A program made the translations under genes and the position numbers. DNA of 64,000 bases, taken from contig NC_058498.1 in NCBI RefSeq assembly GCF_020382885.2, positions 8,468,501 to 8,532,500 on the forward strand. Reading direction: 5' to 3'. The DNA is from Scatophagus argus. Lineage: Eukaryota > Chordata > Actinopteri > Scatophagidae. Of this stretch, positions 63,164-64,000 are shown piece after piece (the stretch's first letter is position 1; each line of letters begins with the position of its first letter). The notes under the pieces were generated by a model. The model was given only the letters and a program-made list of their open reading frames with translations, did not search any database and was not told the origin of the DNA.

Positions 63164-64000
63164 TACTGTTGAGGCTGTGAAATGCAGTTTAGCATCTACC
63201 TTCAAGTGCAGAAAGCAGGAAAGAGTTACGTGCATACAGACGAAGTACAAGTAGTGGCAATAGTAAGACGTATTTACAGAATAAACAGCTGGGGTATGAT
63301 ATGAATATAACAAAAAGATATACAGTATTGACAGTAGTATAAATATGAAGACACTGTTGTATATATTAACACCAGTATTTAGAGCTGCACTGACATCGCC
63401 ACAACAGGAGCAGGGATGAAGGAACCAGTGACTTAACAAGACTTAACAGGGAGTAAAGGTAATAAGATAGTTAATCAAATAAGAATATTGTCACTGTTTT
63501 AGTGCTTATTGTTTTGAGAACAAAGGAGGGGGAATTCCCTTTCCATCTGTGTATGACTTTATGCGCTGATTCATATGTTAAGGTGGATTTATAGACAAAT
63601 ACAGAGTTTTTAATGGCCTTTTAGGGATATAATGTGATGTGTTCTACTTTGCAGCTTAGTCATACTCTAAATTCTATGTCAGGTTTTATATCTCCAGCCT
63701 ACTGCAGAGACCACAGACAGAGATAATACATTTTAAGTGCATTTGCAAGGAGTGAATTGCCTTTACGACGTTTAAGAAAACTATAAACCGTGCAGGGACG
63801 GCTTGTACGTCCCATGATTCACAGGGAACTGAAGCACATTCCAGTCAACATTGGAGTTTCCGAGCCTTGGCATCACGCAAGTGCTTGAAGAGTCTGCCAG
63901 CTCCTTTTTGTCTGCAGCAGAGAAGAGCAGCAGCGGTTTACCTCTCAGAGAGGTGTCGTGTTTTGTCTTTTAAGGTCGGCTGCAGGCGGAGACCCCCTCG

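Larger units (their letters stand above)
56537..64000. other. Upstream region of the Disabled-like gene to the window end
   Basis: An acceptor (AAACAG) just upstream of the first coding exon at about 56547 implies a further 5'UTR exon at higher coordinates. A donor-like CTGAGAG|GTAAAC on the minus strand at about 63942, in GC-richer sequence, is one candidate. I found no other gene; long plus-strand ORFs here have no recognisable homology and some overlap repeats. Confidence 0.35.

Noticed and set aside
1-64000. tRNA, rRNA, CRISPR or prokaryotic defence systems
   Set aside because: No cloverleaf, rRNA-like block, spaced direct-repeat array or bacterial operon structure is visible; the content is vertebrate.

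Overview
The window is nuclear DNA from a ray-finned (teleost, probably percomorph) fish. Genes are split into many small exons with GT/AG introns, introns carry CA/TG microsatellites and recognisable teleost retrotransposon tails, and the proteins are vertebrate families. All five genes found lie on the minus strand, head to tail. I found no convincing gene on the plus strand, no RNA gene, no CRISPR array and no prokaryotic or viral gene.

Layout from low to high coordinates. (1) 178-17340: an ABCA1/ABCA7-type full ABC lipid transporter, best called abca7. 34 coding exons join in one open frame for about 1,650 codons; the rest (second membrane domain and NBD2) runs off the window start. Its 5'UTR exon ends at 18836, under a compact promoter with three CCAAT boxes and a GC box. 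(2) 20183-27676: apba3 (Mint3/X11-gamma), 717 residues, with PTB-PDZ-PDZ. A 5'UTR exon ends at 28760. (3) 30644-33398: pex11g, about 241 residues. (4) 35440-45176: a FYB/PRAM1-family immune adaptor of 558 residues with two helically extended SH3 domains, called pram1-like. (5) 46107-56536: a Disabled-type PTB adaptor of 373 residues, resembling DAB1/DAB2 in the PTB domain but with a short proline-rich tail. From about 56.5 kb to the end there are only repeats and possible upstream exon or promoter sequence of gene 5.

The genes do not form a pathway. From memory, human ABCA7, APBA3, PEX11G and PRAM1 are all on 19p13, while FYB1 and DAB2 are neighbours on 5p13. The window therefore looks like the fish counterpart of 19p13 that still keeps a Disabled gene next to the FYB/PRAM1 gene. 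This suggests that the DAB-FYB pair existed before the vertebrate genome duplications. That Disabled-like gene is the most interesting item here.

Other structure worth a look: a perfect 22-bp-stem hairpin in an apba3 intron, a 130-bp Harbinger-like MITE with TTA target duplication, a start codon sitting exactly at a splice junction in the pram1-like gene, a 3-codon uORF in abca7, a splice acceptor whose pyrimidine tract is a CT microsatellite, and a fossil mariner/Tc1 element.
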